DNA from: Cocos nucifera
Lineage: Eukaryota > Streptophyta > Magnoliopsida > Arecales > Arecaceae
Assembly: GCA_006176705.1 (NCBI GenBank)
Contig: QRFJ01003343.1
Span: 110,143 to 174,142 of the forward strand
Direction of reading: 5' to 3'
DNA: 64,000 nt
Every line of letters starts with the position of its first letter. Position 1 is the stretch's first letter. The translations under genes and the position numbers were made by a program. The notes beneath the pieces are model-generated. The model made no database searches. It was not told the origin of the DNA and saw only the letters and a list, made by a program, of their open reading frames with translations. This document shows, piece after piece, positions 44,280-55,208 of the stretch.

Positions 44280-46764
44280 TGAAGGAACCAGATCTAGGAT
44301 TTTACAGGTAGATCTTAAAAACTTTTTAAAAGAACTTACCGTGAAAGATTTAAATAAATTAAATTTTTATTTAAATAAATATATAAATATCTAGATCTCA
44401 AATCTATTACATGATCAATGTATGATATTAAATCAAAAATTAAAATCAAATAAGAAAGTAAAAGGTTGATCAAATCAACCTTGATCTACACTACATCAAA
44501 TGCATGTATGAAGTCAATAGATCAGATCTATTACCTAAACAAGTTAGATGTTCTAACTTATGGATCTAGGCTTGAGGATGAAGTCACGAGCCATACGTGC
44601 ATCCGGTCTCTAGGAGTCATCCACACGAGCCTATGATCTCTGATATGAAGTTCGATGTAGGAAATCAGCACATGTTAGTATTGTGCTGATCCTTCTTCGA
44701 TGATCGATCCCGATGCTCCATTCTTCAAAATTTAGACTCTTCAAAATATGAAAAGAAAGATGAGAGTTTACTGATCTGAGACTCTTTTAGAAGAAAAAAA
44801 CCCAAAAAAAGGAGAAGAGATTGAAAATAAAACAGCCCTAGAAGAAGATCCTCTTCTTCTTCTCTTTTCTCTCACCTAGACACCTAGTTTAGTGCCTATG
44901 GAACCCCAATGCCCAATGATCCTCTTCCTCTAATTTTTATACACCCCAAATCTCTCCCAAAGATCTATATTTTATAAAAAAATTAAAATAAAATTCATCC
45001 AATAAATAGAGAAAAAGAAGAGTCCAAGTTAGATCAAAATCTTAGACTAGGAATATCCAAACATGGAAAGTTGTTGGAGCGCCCAACTCTTTGGCACCTC
45101 CTCCACAATTATTGGCATGGACCAGCAAGAGAGGGAACATAAAAAATGAGATTATTTTTGTGGAATAAGAGAAGAATTAACTAAAAGAGGGGGCGGCACT
45201 CAAGGGAAGGTGTTTTGGTCAATAACGATTCTATCTCATAGAATCATAAGCAAAACTAACTCCTCTTTTGACTTGGTCTTCCAACAAATTGCCTTATGAG
45301 AAAAGGAGGAGAGAAAGAGGTTGTGAGAAGCCATGGGAGTGGAGAATTTTTATGTAAGAAACAAAATAAAAAGGGCATGGGGCATGAGGATTAAGTGGCA
45401 CAAGTGATAGGTAGTCCTAGTCACACTAGGACTCCTATTTTGACTTAGTCAAATAAGATCTTTTAATCAAATAAAATTAAGATTAAATCAACCCAATTAA
45501 ATAAGATCCTAACCTATTTAAGAACTTAATTAAATTAAATTAAATTAGATTTAATTTTGATTTATTTTCTAATCAAATTAAAAAATTGGGTTAATTTGAG
45601 TCTTAGTTAGACTAGGACTAGTTCTTCCTTACACTCGGCTTATCCAATAAACCAATTGAACTTGATCCAATCAAGTCCAAACTAAATTTAATTAAGTTAT
45701 ATTTAATTAGACTTAATCTAAATCTATTGGCTTAATCAAATTAAGTCAATTATTAATTTAATTACTAATCGATCCTTCTGCAAAACTTGCACTAGGTTAA
45801 ACACCAATCGTATTGATTGTTTAACCCTAGAATGATTCTTAATCATTGATTAACCATCCAATCAGATTATAAGATCTAATGTGTATGACCTCATAGGTCC
45901 GAACCTAAGTCAGTAGTATAGAAATAAATTTTTGTATCAATCAAAATGATCATCTAGCAATGATACCCGATGATCGGATAGGTCGAAGATGTAGAACACC
46001 ATCCTTAGAACCCATGCGGATATAGTTTTTATATAATTCATCCCCTTGACCATAATGCTCATAGGATACCTCAGAGTTCAACTATCAACTTTGATCAGAT
46101 TGTCCATATTGTATTTCAAAATATCAAATCCATCTGATGGATTATCCTGGCCAAGATTTTGCTATATTGAAATACAGTGATACATTCTTCTCCAACCCTT
46201 GGAGTGGCCAATTCCATCTTGATCATACTTCAACTTTACAAGTACTTGACTACGCTCAGAAGCCTTTCATTGTTGAATTAAAAATTTAGTTAGTCTGGTA
46301 CCAAAGCACAGTGAGTTGCTTGTAAGTCACTAAAGTGATCTCAGGTCTAAGGGATACTTATACCTATATCCCATCAGAGATATTCTCGATAGTAGAATGC
46401 TCTTCAATGATGATGTATCCATACATCTCATCTGTATGTCATACCTATGTCTCCAAACTTTTTGGTTAAGAGGTCAATCAACCTATATGGTATATAGAGA
46501 CCTATGCTCGATAGATGCTGTTATCCTAATTAATAGCCTATCATTTGATCATGAACAAACTTAAGGACTAATCAATAAATTTTGTCTTTATCGAAACTAA
46601 ATAGTTCTAAGAACTTCATCACAATAATGAAGTTCATTAGAAGATGTAAGCTTATGATGAAAAAGATGTCAAAATATTTTTATTAATTAATAAATTAATT
46701 ATAATTATAAAATAGCTCAACCATCAACAGACTGATGATTAGCTTCAGAACATAATTCTCAATA
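44280..46764 (-). repeat. 5' LTR of element D
   Basis: 2,485 bp; on the minus strand starts TATTGAGAATTATG (46,764) and ends TCCTTCA (44,280). Followed by TTTTA. It aligns with both halves of the interrupted 3' LTR, and its last 370 bp align with 2,080-2,451. Confidence 0.88.
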
Positions 46765-46769
46765 TTTTA

Positions 46770-49700
46770 ATGGATTATTATCATTGTAAATATCTTTTGA
46801 AGTTAAAAAAAAAATTTTTGAAAAATTTTATTTCTACATGAGTGAATGCTATATTTATTTAAATTGAATGCATAATTTAATATTTAATTCACTTAATTGA
46901 TGCTTATTCTTTTAAAATTTTATTTAATTTTAAAATAGCTTTATTTGTAAAAGTAAGGAGAAGAAAATACCAAAGATAAAATGATTACTAACTTGGTATC
47001 AATCAAATTTGAAAATCTAAGCTTAAAAGTCAAATTTATATTAATTAAGATTAATGTGGTATCAATTAGTTATGCTTAACTTCAAAGAAAATGAATAGAA
47101 TAATTTTAAATGTTAAAATCTATTCTGCAAAAATTATAAAAAAAGAAAAGGAAGAAAATATCATGTGATGAATTTTCTAATATTCAAGAAAAGAGATATT
47201 GATTAAGTTAACTAATTTAAATTTGATTAATTATAAATATTAATAAATTTTAATATTGATTTTAAATTTTTAATCATTTATCTTAAATTTTTTTCATTTT
47301 GAGCTTTACTTTAATTGATTTTAGACTCTTAATCAGGTACCTTATAATTTTTCTCTAATTACACTTACATGTAGTTATTAAATTTGTTTTACATAATTTA
47401 AAGTAGTATCAGATGAACAAATTAATTTTTATTATCAAAAATTATTTATGAATTTAGATATTATTCATATGCTAATTTGCATGAATTTGATAATTTTGGA
47501 GTTAAATTAATTTTGAAACATATTCTCACTCCAAATAAATTAGTTTTGATACATACTTCTAATTTTAAAATTTATTTAAAAATCTAAATATAATACAAAA
47601 CTTTTGATGTGCATTTGAAAATCATTATGAAATTACTTTTGCTCTGACATTATCATTGACTTGCTCGATGCATTTTTTATACATACCTTTTTCGAGCTTA
47701 ATTGACTAAAATTTTTTAAGAAAAGAAAAGATTAGATATTAAAGTATATATTATGCTTGATTTTATGATCAAATCTTTTAAAAAATTTTATTCCTCTTAA
47801 AGCTTAAAAGTATATATTTAAAAATCTGATTAAAGATCATATTTATTCAGAAAGAGGAAGAGCCTTTGATATTTAAATTTAAGCTAATTTTTAAAATTAA
47901 AATAAATATTTTAAACTTATTTTGAGTGAAATAATAATTTTTTAAAGGAAAGTTGATTAAGTTAAATTGATTTTCTGAACTTGATACATTTCTTACTTTG
48001 ATACATCTCTTAGTTTGATACATTCATGTTATTGATTTTGATAACTTGTGTTCATCCTTCCCATGAGTATTTTGATGCTATCAAAAAGAAAAAAAAAATA
48101 TTGTGTATATGCTTAAAGGATTATTGCTTAAGAAACTTAATGAATTTGATACTTGAAATCTTAATACTCATTGACTTGAATTGAAACATAAATTTGAAAT
48201 GAGTATATAAAATATGTGTAATGAATTAATTATGAACAATGAAATATAAGATTAATTGAGAACATTCATGAAGTACTCATTCATGTATTTAATCTATACT
48301 TAATGTATTTAATCTATACTCATTCATGTATTCACTCAATTGATGCTTATTCTCTTAAAATTTTATTTAATTTTAAAATAGCTTTATTTGCAAAAGTAAG
48401 GAGAAGAAAATACCAAAGATAAAATGATTACTAACTTGGTATCAATCAAATTTAAAAATCTAAGCTTAAAAGTCAAATTTATATTAATTAAGAATAATGT
48501 GGTATCAATTAATTATGTTTAACTTCAAAGAAAATGAAGAGAATAATTTTAAATTTTAAAATCTATTTTGCAAAAATTATAAAAAAAGAAAAGGAAGAAA
48601 ATATCACATGATGAATTTTCTAATATTCAGGAAAAGATATATTGATTAAGTTAACTAATTTAAATTTGATTAATTATAAATATTAATGAATTTTAATATT
48701 GATTTTAAATTTTTAATCATTTATCTTAAATTTTTTTCATTTTAAGCTTTGCTTTAATTGATTTTAGACTCTTAATTAGGTACCTTATAGTTTTTCTCTA
48801 ATTATGCTTATAGGTAGTTATTAAATTTGATTTACATAATTTAAAGTAGTATCAGATGAACAAATTAATTTTTATTATCAAAAATTATTTATGAATTTAG
48901 ATATTATTCATATGCTGATTTGCATGAATTTGATAATTTTGGAGTTAAATTAATTTTGAAACATATTCTCACTCCAAATAAATTAGTTTTGATACATACT
49001 TATAATTTTAAAACTTATTTAAAAATCTAAATATAATACAAAACTTTTGATGTGCATTTGAAAATCATTGTAAAATTATTTTTGCTCTAATATTATCAAT
49101 GACTTGCTCGATGTATTTTTGATACATACCTTTTTCGAGCTAAATCGACTAAAATTTTTTGAGAAAAGAAAAGATTGGATATTAAAGTATATATTATGCT
49201 TGATTTCATGATCAAATCTTTTGAAAAATTCTATTCCTCTTAAAGCTTAAAAGTGTATATTTAAAAATCTGATTAAAGATCATATTCATTCAAAAAGAGA
49301 AAGAGCCTTTGATATTTAAATTTAAGCTAATTTTTAAAATTAAATTAAATATTTTAAACTTATTTTGCATGAAATAATAATTTTTTAAAAGAAAGTTGAC
49401 TATGTTAAATTGATTTTCTGAACTTGATACGTTTCTTACTTTGATACATCTCTTACTTTGATACATTCATGTTATTGATTTTGATAACTTGTCTTCATCC
49501 TTCCCATGAGCATTTTGATGCTGTCAAAAAGGAAAAAAAAGTATTGAGTAAATGCTTAAAGGATTAATGCTTAAGAAACTTAATGAATTTGATGCTTGAA
49601 ATCTTAATACTCATTGACTTGAATTGAGACATAAATTTGAAATGAGTATACAAAATATGTGTAATGAATTAATTATGTACAATGAAATAAAAGATTAATT

Positions 49701-49835
49701 AAGAATATTCATGAAGTACTCGTTCATGTATTTAATCTATACTTCATGATACATTTTGGCAAAATACATTAAAATATATTATTTATTTTATTGTGTATAT
49801 ATTCAAGGTTTTGTTGTCATCAAAAATGGGGACAT
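46770..49835 (+). repeat. SIRE-type element interior with 1.44 kb tandem duplication
   Basis: AT-rich, non-coding. Copy 1 (about 46,889-48,332) and copy 2 (about 48,333-49,775) are in direct tandem with an offset of 1,443-1,444 bp and few differences. Each contains short TTTGATACAT repeats (for example 47,983-48,030). It ends with AAAAATGGGGACAT (49,822-49,835), the polypurine tract before the 3' LTR. In SIRE elements this is the pol-to-LTR region, which in some members holds an envelope-like frame; none is readable here. Confidence 0.75.
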
Positions 49836-51294
49836 TATTGACTTTAAGATTGATTTTGATGATTTCAAAATATTGAGTATAAATGATATTAATTATGTAT
49901 TTGAAGAATATATGTAGAACTTTTTAAAAACTTAAAATGAAAAAATTATCCATAAAAAAAATTCTCAAAAGAAGAAAAGTCAAAGAAAAGAATGATTTCA
50001 AGTGCTCAAATAAGAAGTTTTGGAAGCCTTAATGGTGTGAAAGACCATAAAAATCAAGTTAAAAGAGGTCCTCAAAAGTTGAAGAGAAAAAGCCACTCAT
50101 GCAGAAATATATATAGAATTATTGAAGGCTGAGAACTTAGATGACCCAGTGAAAAACTAAGCTGGCTCAGTACTTAGTCGGCTCAGTGAAAAGCTAGATC
50201 GGCTCAGTCTTAGAAAATAGCAAAATAGAAAGCTAATTTTTGAAGTCTATTAATACTGAGTCGATTTAGTTAGAAACTGAGCTGACCTAGTAAAAAACTA
50301 AGCTGACCTAGTTAAAAACTGAGCTAACCCAGTGACTGTAATAGCTAGTTTTTCAGAACTTTAACTTTTAGTCCACAATGACTCCCAATGACTATTTTAA
50401 AGACTCCAACGGTCAAAACTCATTCTCTAGTCACTTTGAAGCATATAAAAGTCTAGAGATTCAATGGAGAAAGTAAGAAAATGGATTAAAGAGGGAAAAT
50501 CTTCAAACTAAGAGTGGGTTATTGAATATTATTGAGAAAAAAAAGAGAGGGATATAGTGCACAGAATTGAGAGCTTTCCAAGAGTGATCTTCTCCAACAT
50601 CCTTAACATCCTCTTAAGCATTGATTGAATCTTCTCCACACTTCAAAAGAGTTTTTATTTTCTATTTGTTTTGTACCAAAATTATATTTTGTTTTCTTTA
50701 CAAGTTTCTTTGGAAAAAAGCTTGGGATAAAAGCTGATCCAAGCCCATAATTTGATGTTATATGGTTTGATTGGTGAGCCAAGGTTAAAATCAATCAGGA
50801 TTGATTGTTAGCGTAGGAAAATAATTATTGTATGGTTGTGGTTGATGAGCCAAGGTTAAAACTAGCTAGGTTGTTAGTAAGCTCGGAAAACTAATAGTGT
50901 AAGGTTTTGGTTGGTGCTCCTATTGAAAATTAACTAGATTTATTTGTGAGTTTGGAAAAACAAACACACTATAATCAAGGGAGGATTATAGTGGAATTCT
51001 CAAGAAAAGCATAGAGAGTAGACGTAGGAGCGGGTTGCTCTGAACCACTATAAAATTCATGTGTTTATTGTGCCTTCTCATTTTGTTTACTTGCTTTACT
51101 TACTTGCTTTGCACTAGCTTAATTCTTACATAGTTTCATTTATACTTTGATTTTGTTGCTGCATATATTGATCAAATCACAATCACTCAAACAAGTTTAA
51201 GTTGAAGTACATTATTGATTAGATTTCATATTTGGCTATAATTTTAGAAGTATCCAATTCAGCCCACCTCTTAGGTAGCCATCCTTGGGCAACA
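49836..51294 (+). repeat. 3' LTR of SIRE-type element
   Basis: Starts TATTGACTTTAAG (G of TG decayed), ends GGGCAACA, 1,459 bp. Same order of blocks as 7,970-9,461, including the ACTGAGCTGACCTAG-like array (50,150-50,340). Confidence 0.88.
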
Positions 51295-51299
51295 AGTAG

Positions 51300-51964
51300 A
51301 ACTTGATATCCCTGGGTACTTGGAAGAATAGGGTATGCTTTCATTTGTTAGCCAGTAGTGGGTGTTTGAGGATTTCCAAAGGTTCATTGGTGCTGATGAA
51401 AAGGAGATGACTGAGCGACAACTTGTACAAGATGGAGGGCTCAGTGGTTACTGATAGTGTGGAGGTTTCTAAAGCAGCATAGGAAGAATAGCTAACCTAC
51501 AAGTTGTGGCACTAGTGTATGGGTCACTTAAGTGATAGCGGGCTCATAAAGTTTAGTAGAAGAGGTCTGGTTCCAGCACTAAGAAAAGAAGAAAATGATC
51601 TATGTAAGCCTTGCATCTACAACAAATAGCATAGAGTTATATTTACTAGTAATACTAAGCAAAGTGAAGTTATTTTGGAGCTAGTTTACTCGGATGTATG
51701 GAGGCTGGCATCTATTGCATCTCGAGGTGGAGCAAGATATTTTGTCACCTTCATGGATGACTTCTCTAGAAAGGTATGGGTCTATCTGATCAAAAAAAAG
51801 TAAGATGTTTTTGCTTGATTTAAAATCTGGAGAGATGAGATGGAGAGGGAGACAGGGTAGCTAATAAAGTGTTTGAGGTCTGATAATGGAGGGAATACAC
51901 TAGCCTAGAGTTCAGAAAATAGTGTGAGAAAAATGGCATCAAACGCCATTACATAGTGAAGATG
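51300..51964 (+). pseudogene. pol: Integrase fragment of copia element E
   Basis: Continues the frame broken at 7,969: LISLGTLE, then a worn GAG-preintegrase zinc domain with a WHxxMGHLSDSGLIKFSRRG-like block near 51,500-51,560 and CKPCIYNKQHRV-like text near 51,605-51,640. The integrase core starts with LVYSDVWRLAS (about 51,680-51,720; first catalytic Asp) and VTFMDDFSRKVWVYLIKKK, followed by KCLRSDNGGN (about 51,870-51,900; second Asp). The last text, KNGIKRHYIVKM, stops at 51,964 where element F begins. Many stops. Confidence 0.82.
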
Positions 51965-52943
51965 TAAGAATTTGTTATCGCTCTGATACCACTATTAGGA
52001 TAGATCCATCAACTTTGAAACATGGATTATCTGTCCAAGATCATCTATAGAAAATATGGCACCACTTGTTGCTATGAAAAGATAGAATAAAATAAACGAA
52101 CACAACCACATACTTGGTTTGGCCCAAGTGCCTACATCCATGGGACATGCAATGCTTCACTACCAAGAAAGAACGATAGAGGAGATACAATTTTAACTCG
52201 CCAACTCTCTCTCTCAATCCAAAAGCACTCACCCATACAATGCTCTTATAGTAATCCCAAGAAGATCTTCCTCATAGATCTACTAGTTCAGAGTCCTTGA
52301 CATCCCTGGATACTCTATGATCCTCTCAGTCTCTACATCAAGCCCCAGCCTTTGTCCCTAGGCAACCCCACCATTCTAGAATGCTCCTGACCTCCTTGCT
52401 CCTTTCACATCCTGAGAGCCCTGGCTCTTCTTGAGACCTGGCGCTTGGTCTTCCTGAGAAGCCTCTAGCACTATCTACTGAGATACTCCCCTCGCTTGCT
52501 GCACTGTTGAGCCTCTCTCAACCCCCATACTTTTAGAAAGGTGCTACTATGATACTCCAGTGCTTCCTGCCTTATCTCTATATTATCTGAGAGGTTTTTC
52601 TGAGACTTTCTAACTTCTTAGGTCGTCAGATTTTCTTATAAGCCCTAATCATCTTAATAGCCATCCGATCAGCTCCTGCATGCTCTCCTAGCCACTAGAT
52701 AGCACAACAGCTCCATAGACCCTATGAATAGACCTGGTCCATGAGTCCGAGATAGTAGAACCCATGAAAAAGGCTTCCACTTGCATGCCCATTGCTGTTT
52801 GCCATTATGCTATTTGTGTTTGTTGAGCTGGCTCAATCCATAGCCAAGCCGCCTTGACTGCATTTAGCCTGAGCACTACTTTCTACTCGCTTGAGAGAGC
52901 TGGCTCAAATCCACCTCGAGCTGGCTTGATCTCACCCTAAGCC
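51965..52943 (-). repeat. Element F: minus-strand 5' LTR fragment with primer site
   Basis: Primer site TGGTATCAGAGC on the minus strand at 51,980-51,991, LTR end at 51,993 (ending CTAATA). The LTR runs to 52,943, where the G1 LTR starts, so its own start is not visible. Only about 15 bp of interior remain between the primer site and the integrase of E. Contains GAGCTGGCTTGA/GAGAGCTGGCTCAA-type units at 52,825-52,935. Its middle (52,390-52,590) resembles, on the minus strand, two segments of element A. Confidence 0.7.
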
Positions 52944-54270
52944 TGTTAGATATATGTGCCTTAGAAGCCAGAATTGGCTGACACTTGTAATACACTTCTA
53001 GGGGCAAAATTATAATTTTGACTATAATCAATAAAATGGGTTATTTTCTATTACATATGTGTATTTAGTGTCTATGATACATCCTTTGAGTTAATGGTAA
53101 TGATAATTCATATTTTTAAGAGTTAAAAATTTAAGACATAAATAATCATTATTAACTCATAAAATGCTCCCGACCATAGGATCATCATGAGGATGGTGAT
53201 TGATCGAAAAGGTTGGTGTACAATCACTTCTCTTTAGTAGATGAGTCTTGAGTCTACGGTGTGGAGACATCGAACCGAGAGTACAGGTACTCGTTAGAGA
53301 ATGAGGGCACTGAGCGTGACCACCTCGAGTAGTCATTAGGAAGTCTACCTTCTCGTCAATGACTGACTCGATGCTGCAGTGGTGTGTCTGGTTCTTTGAC
53401 CTGAGGTGCATCGGTAGTTCACCTTGAGGGTGTTATAGTTTGACTACACCATTACTCGATCTCCTAGCCATTCGGAACCCTGAGGTGTATGTTGGCTATA
53501 GCATGTTCATTGTAGGAACTGGATTGCATCAAGATGGAATCTATCTACCTCGGTGGTAGAGGAGCAGCCCTATGATAATAATGAGAATCAAGTCCAAAAG
53601 CCCATGGCCATGGCAGAGTGAAATAATAGAAAGAAAGAGTTTCTATTTAGGTTTTCACATTGGACTTGAATCGAATGATTACATCATATGACAGAAACTA
53701 GGGTTTGACGAGTTCACCTTAACCCTAATCTGATCGGGGCTCAAGATAGAAGAACTTAATCACACAGGTAGCTGCACCAAGAGGTTCGCATTCAGCTCTG
53801 ATGGGTTGCCACCATATACTGCTAGGTGTCACTGGTGGATTTTGGGAGCAATTAGAATGATTTAGATGATCGATCATTCTAGCTGTTCGAATCAGAAGAG
53901 TTCTGATCCATCGAAAGGAGTTTCGATGATGTCGATGATAGAGATCATGACATATCCCATTACCATACAGAACTGAACCTAACTGGGTCACACAAACAAG
54001 GGTTTGAATCTGGTGATCATCAATTGAACTGATCCAGTTCAATTGATCTGAATGAGATTCAATTAGGTTCAAGAAAATCGTGCTAGCACTCGATTGAACC
54101 TAACGTTCTTCTTTTACTATCATAAATAGTTGTCCTGACTGAGCCAAAGGAGTTTGTGCTCGATCAGAGGCCTTCACTTGGTCTGACTGGAGCCTGTCCA
54201 GGTCAGAAAAGGGTTGTCTTATTTTGTAAGACAATACCTGCCATTTTTGGTCACCTGCCATTTCTCGTCC

Positions 54271-54338
54271 TTTGACTTTGGTCAAAAGTTGACCTTTGAC
54301 TGGTCAAATGTTGACCATTGATACTTTGACTTCTGTCC
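54271..54338 (+). promoter_or_regulatory. W-box cluster in the G1 LTR
   Basis: Seven TTGAC or GTCAA cores in about 70 bp, most as TTGACC/TTGACT, about 280-350 bp upstream of the TATA box. TTGAC(C/T) is the WRKY-factor W-box; stress-induced copia elements are known to use LTR promoters. Equivalent clusters: G2 58,215-58,282, B 14,502-14,557 and 22,648-22,690. Binding is inferred. Confidence 0.55.
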
Positions 54339-54616
54339 ACATGTCATGCACCTATTGGAGAGCTGGTGGGGGCTTGTCCCCCTACCAGAACCTGGCAAGG
54401 AGGAGGGCGCACGCCAAGGGAGGCGCCCTGTTGGATAGGGACTCCATCTCCTTATTTGGATTCGATTAGACTCCTCCTAAGAACCAACTTTGACTGGTCT
54501 TAGGCACCATCTAAGGATGAATCCAAGGGACTCTATTCCCACCAATCAGATTTAGATCTGATTTCACAAAGGGTTGTGATTGGTTGGGAAGAAGAGGAGT
54601 TGGATCACGCATAGTC

Positions 54617-54624
54617 TATAAATA
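54617..54624 (+). promoter_or_regulatory. LTR TATA box of G1
   Basis: TATAAATA in the context AGTCTATAAATAAGACCC. The same word occurs at 58,592-58,599 (G2) and on the minus strand at 14,153-14,160 (B). Transcription would start roughly 30 bp downstream. Confidence 0.65.
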
Positions 54625-55195
54625 AGACCCTGCGCCCAACTCAAAGAATCTGAAAATTCCCATGCCCCAAGGCTGCCTCTCTCCTCCTCCTCCATGCCAA
54701 GTCCATCTTCTCCCTCTCCTCTCCATGCCCAAAGTAGTTTGGGATCTCAAGTTGGTGCAATCTAGATGAGAGAAAGGCGACAGAAAGCTAGAAGGCTGCG
54801 CTGCTGCAAAGGACAACTGCTGATCTTCGAAAGCTATTTTGAAGATCCTCCAAATCAGATTCAGATCTAATTTTTGGAGACATGATAGAGAAGAAGAGGA
54901 TCTCTAGATCCAGCCTGAGTGGATACCGGTAGAGGCCAGGCACTTGCGTGGCTAGATCCAGAACCTTCCGCTGCTTACAGGATCATCAACGGATAATAGG
55001 ATTACCCTACATCAAGGTAAATTAAATTTGATTTAATTTATCTATATTTTATTTTAATTATTAAAATAATAAAAATTAGATCTAAAATATCTCAGATCTG
55101 ATTTAGGATCAAAGAGAAAAAATTTTTAAAATATATCTCTTGATCCGATCAGATCTGAACGAACCTGGTCCAGAAAATCAGGATTTTCCTTCAAC

Positions 55196-55207
55196 TGGTA
55201 TCAGAGC
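55196..55207 (+). promoter_or_regulatory. Primer binding site of G1
   Basis: Perfect TGGTATCAGAGC two bases after the LTR end. Confidence 0.9.
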
Positions 55208-55208
55208 C

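Larger units (their letters stand above)
32072..46764 (-). mobile_element. Ty1/copia element D, minus strand, carrying gypsy element H
   Basis: Flanked by a perfect TTTTA duplication (32,067-32,071 and 46,765-46,769). Reading leftward it has a 5' LTR (44,280-46,764), primer site, leader, gag, protease and integrase relics, and a 3' LTR (32,072-40,566). The 3' LTR contains the H insertion and is truncated. The second half of pol and about 200 bp of the U3 start of the 3' LTR are deleted at 40,566/40,567. Related to the LTR at 1,152-2,451. Confidence 0.88.
7970..51294 (+). mobile_element. SIRE-type Ty1/copia element carrying nested insertions
   Basis: Two direct LTRs (1,492 and 1,459 bp) enclose an interior split by C1 (9,985-29,409) and D (32,072-46,764). 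The element's own DNA is about 9 kb. Flanks are AAAAG on the left and AGTAG on the right, a plausible worn 5 bp duplication. Only gag is recognisable; no protease, integrase, reverse transcriptase or RNase H of SIRE type is present. The gag-to-3' LTR space holds AT-rich repeated DNA. It is therefore either a non-autonomous derivative or a deleted copy. Confidence 0.85.
2452..51964 (+). mobile_element. Ty1/copia element E, oldest host of the nest
   Basis: The pieces are an LTR remnant (2,452-2,641 and 6,533-6,769), a primer site (6,773), gag (6,909-7,969) and protease/integrase (51,300-51,964). The rest of the span is later insertions. Removing the SIRE element joins the coding text VPELKK to the block for NLISLGTLE without loss, which shows that both sides belong to one element. 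The 3' part (rest of integrase, reverse transcriptase, RNase H, 3' LTR) is not in the window; element F follows at 51,965. Confidence 0.8.
52944..55193 (+). repeat. 5' LTR of element G1
   Basis: Starts TGTTAGATATATGTG, ends TTTCCTTCA, 2,250 bp. TATA box TATAAATA at 54,617-54,624. Dense TTGAC cluster 54,271-54,338. Nearly the same sequence as U3 of the B 3' LTR. Minus-strand open frames inside it (53,157-53,411, 53,725-54,072) mirror frames in the B LTR and are not genes. Confidence 0.9.

Noticed and set aside
46770..49835. Envelope-like gene before the SIRE 3' LTR
   Set aside because: No open frame of useful length and no membrane or coiled-coil pattern; the region is AT-rich tandem duplication.
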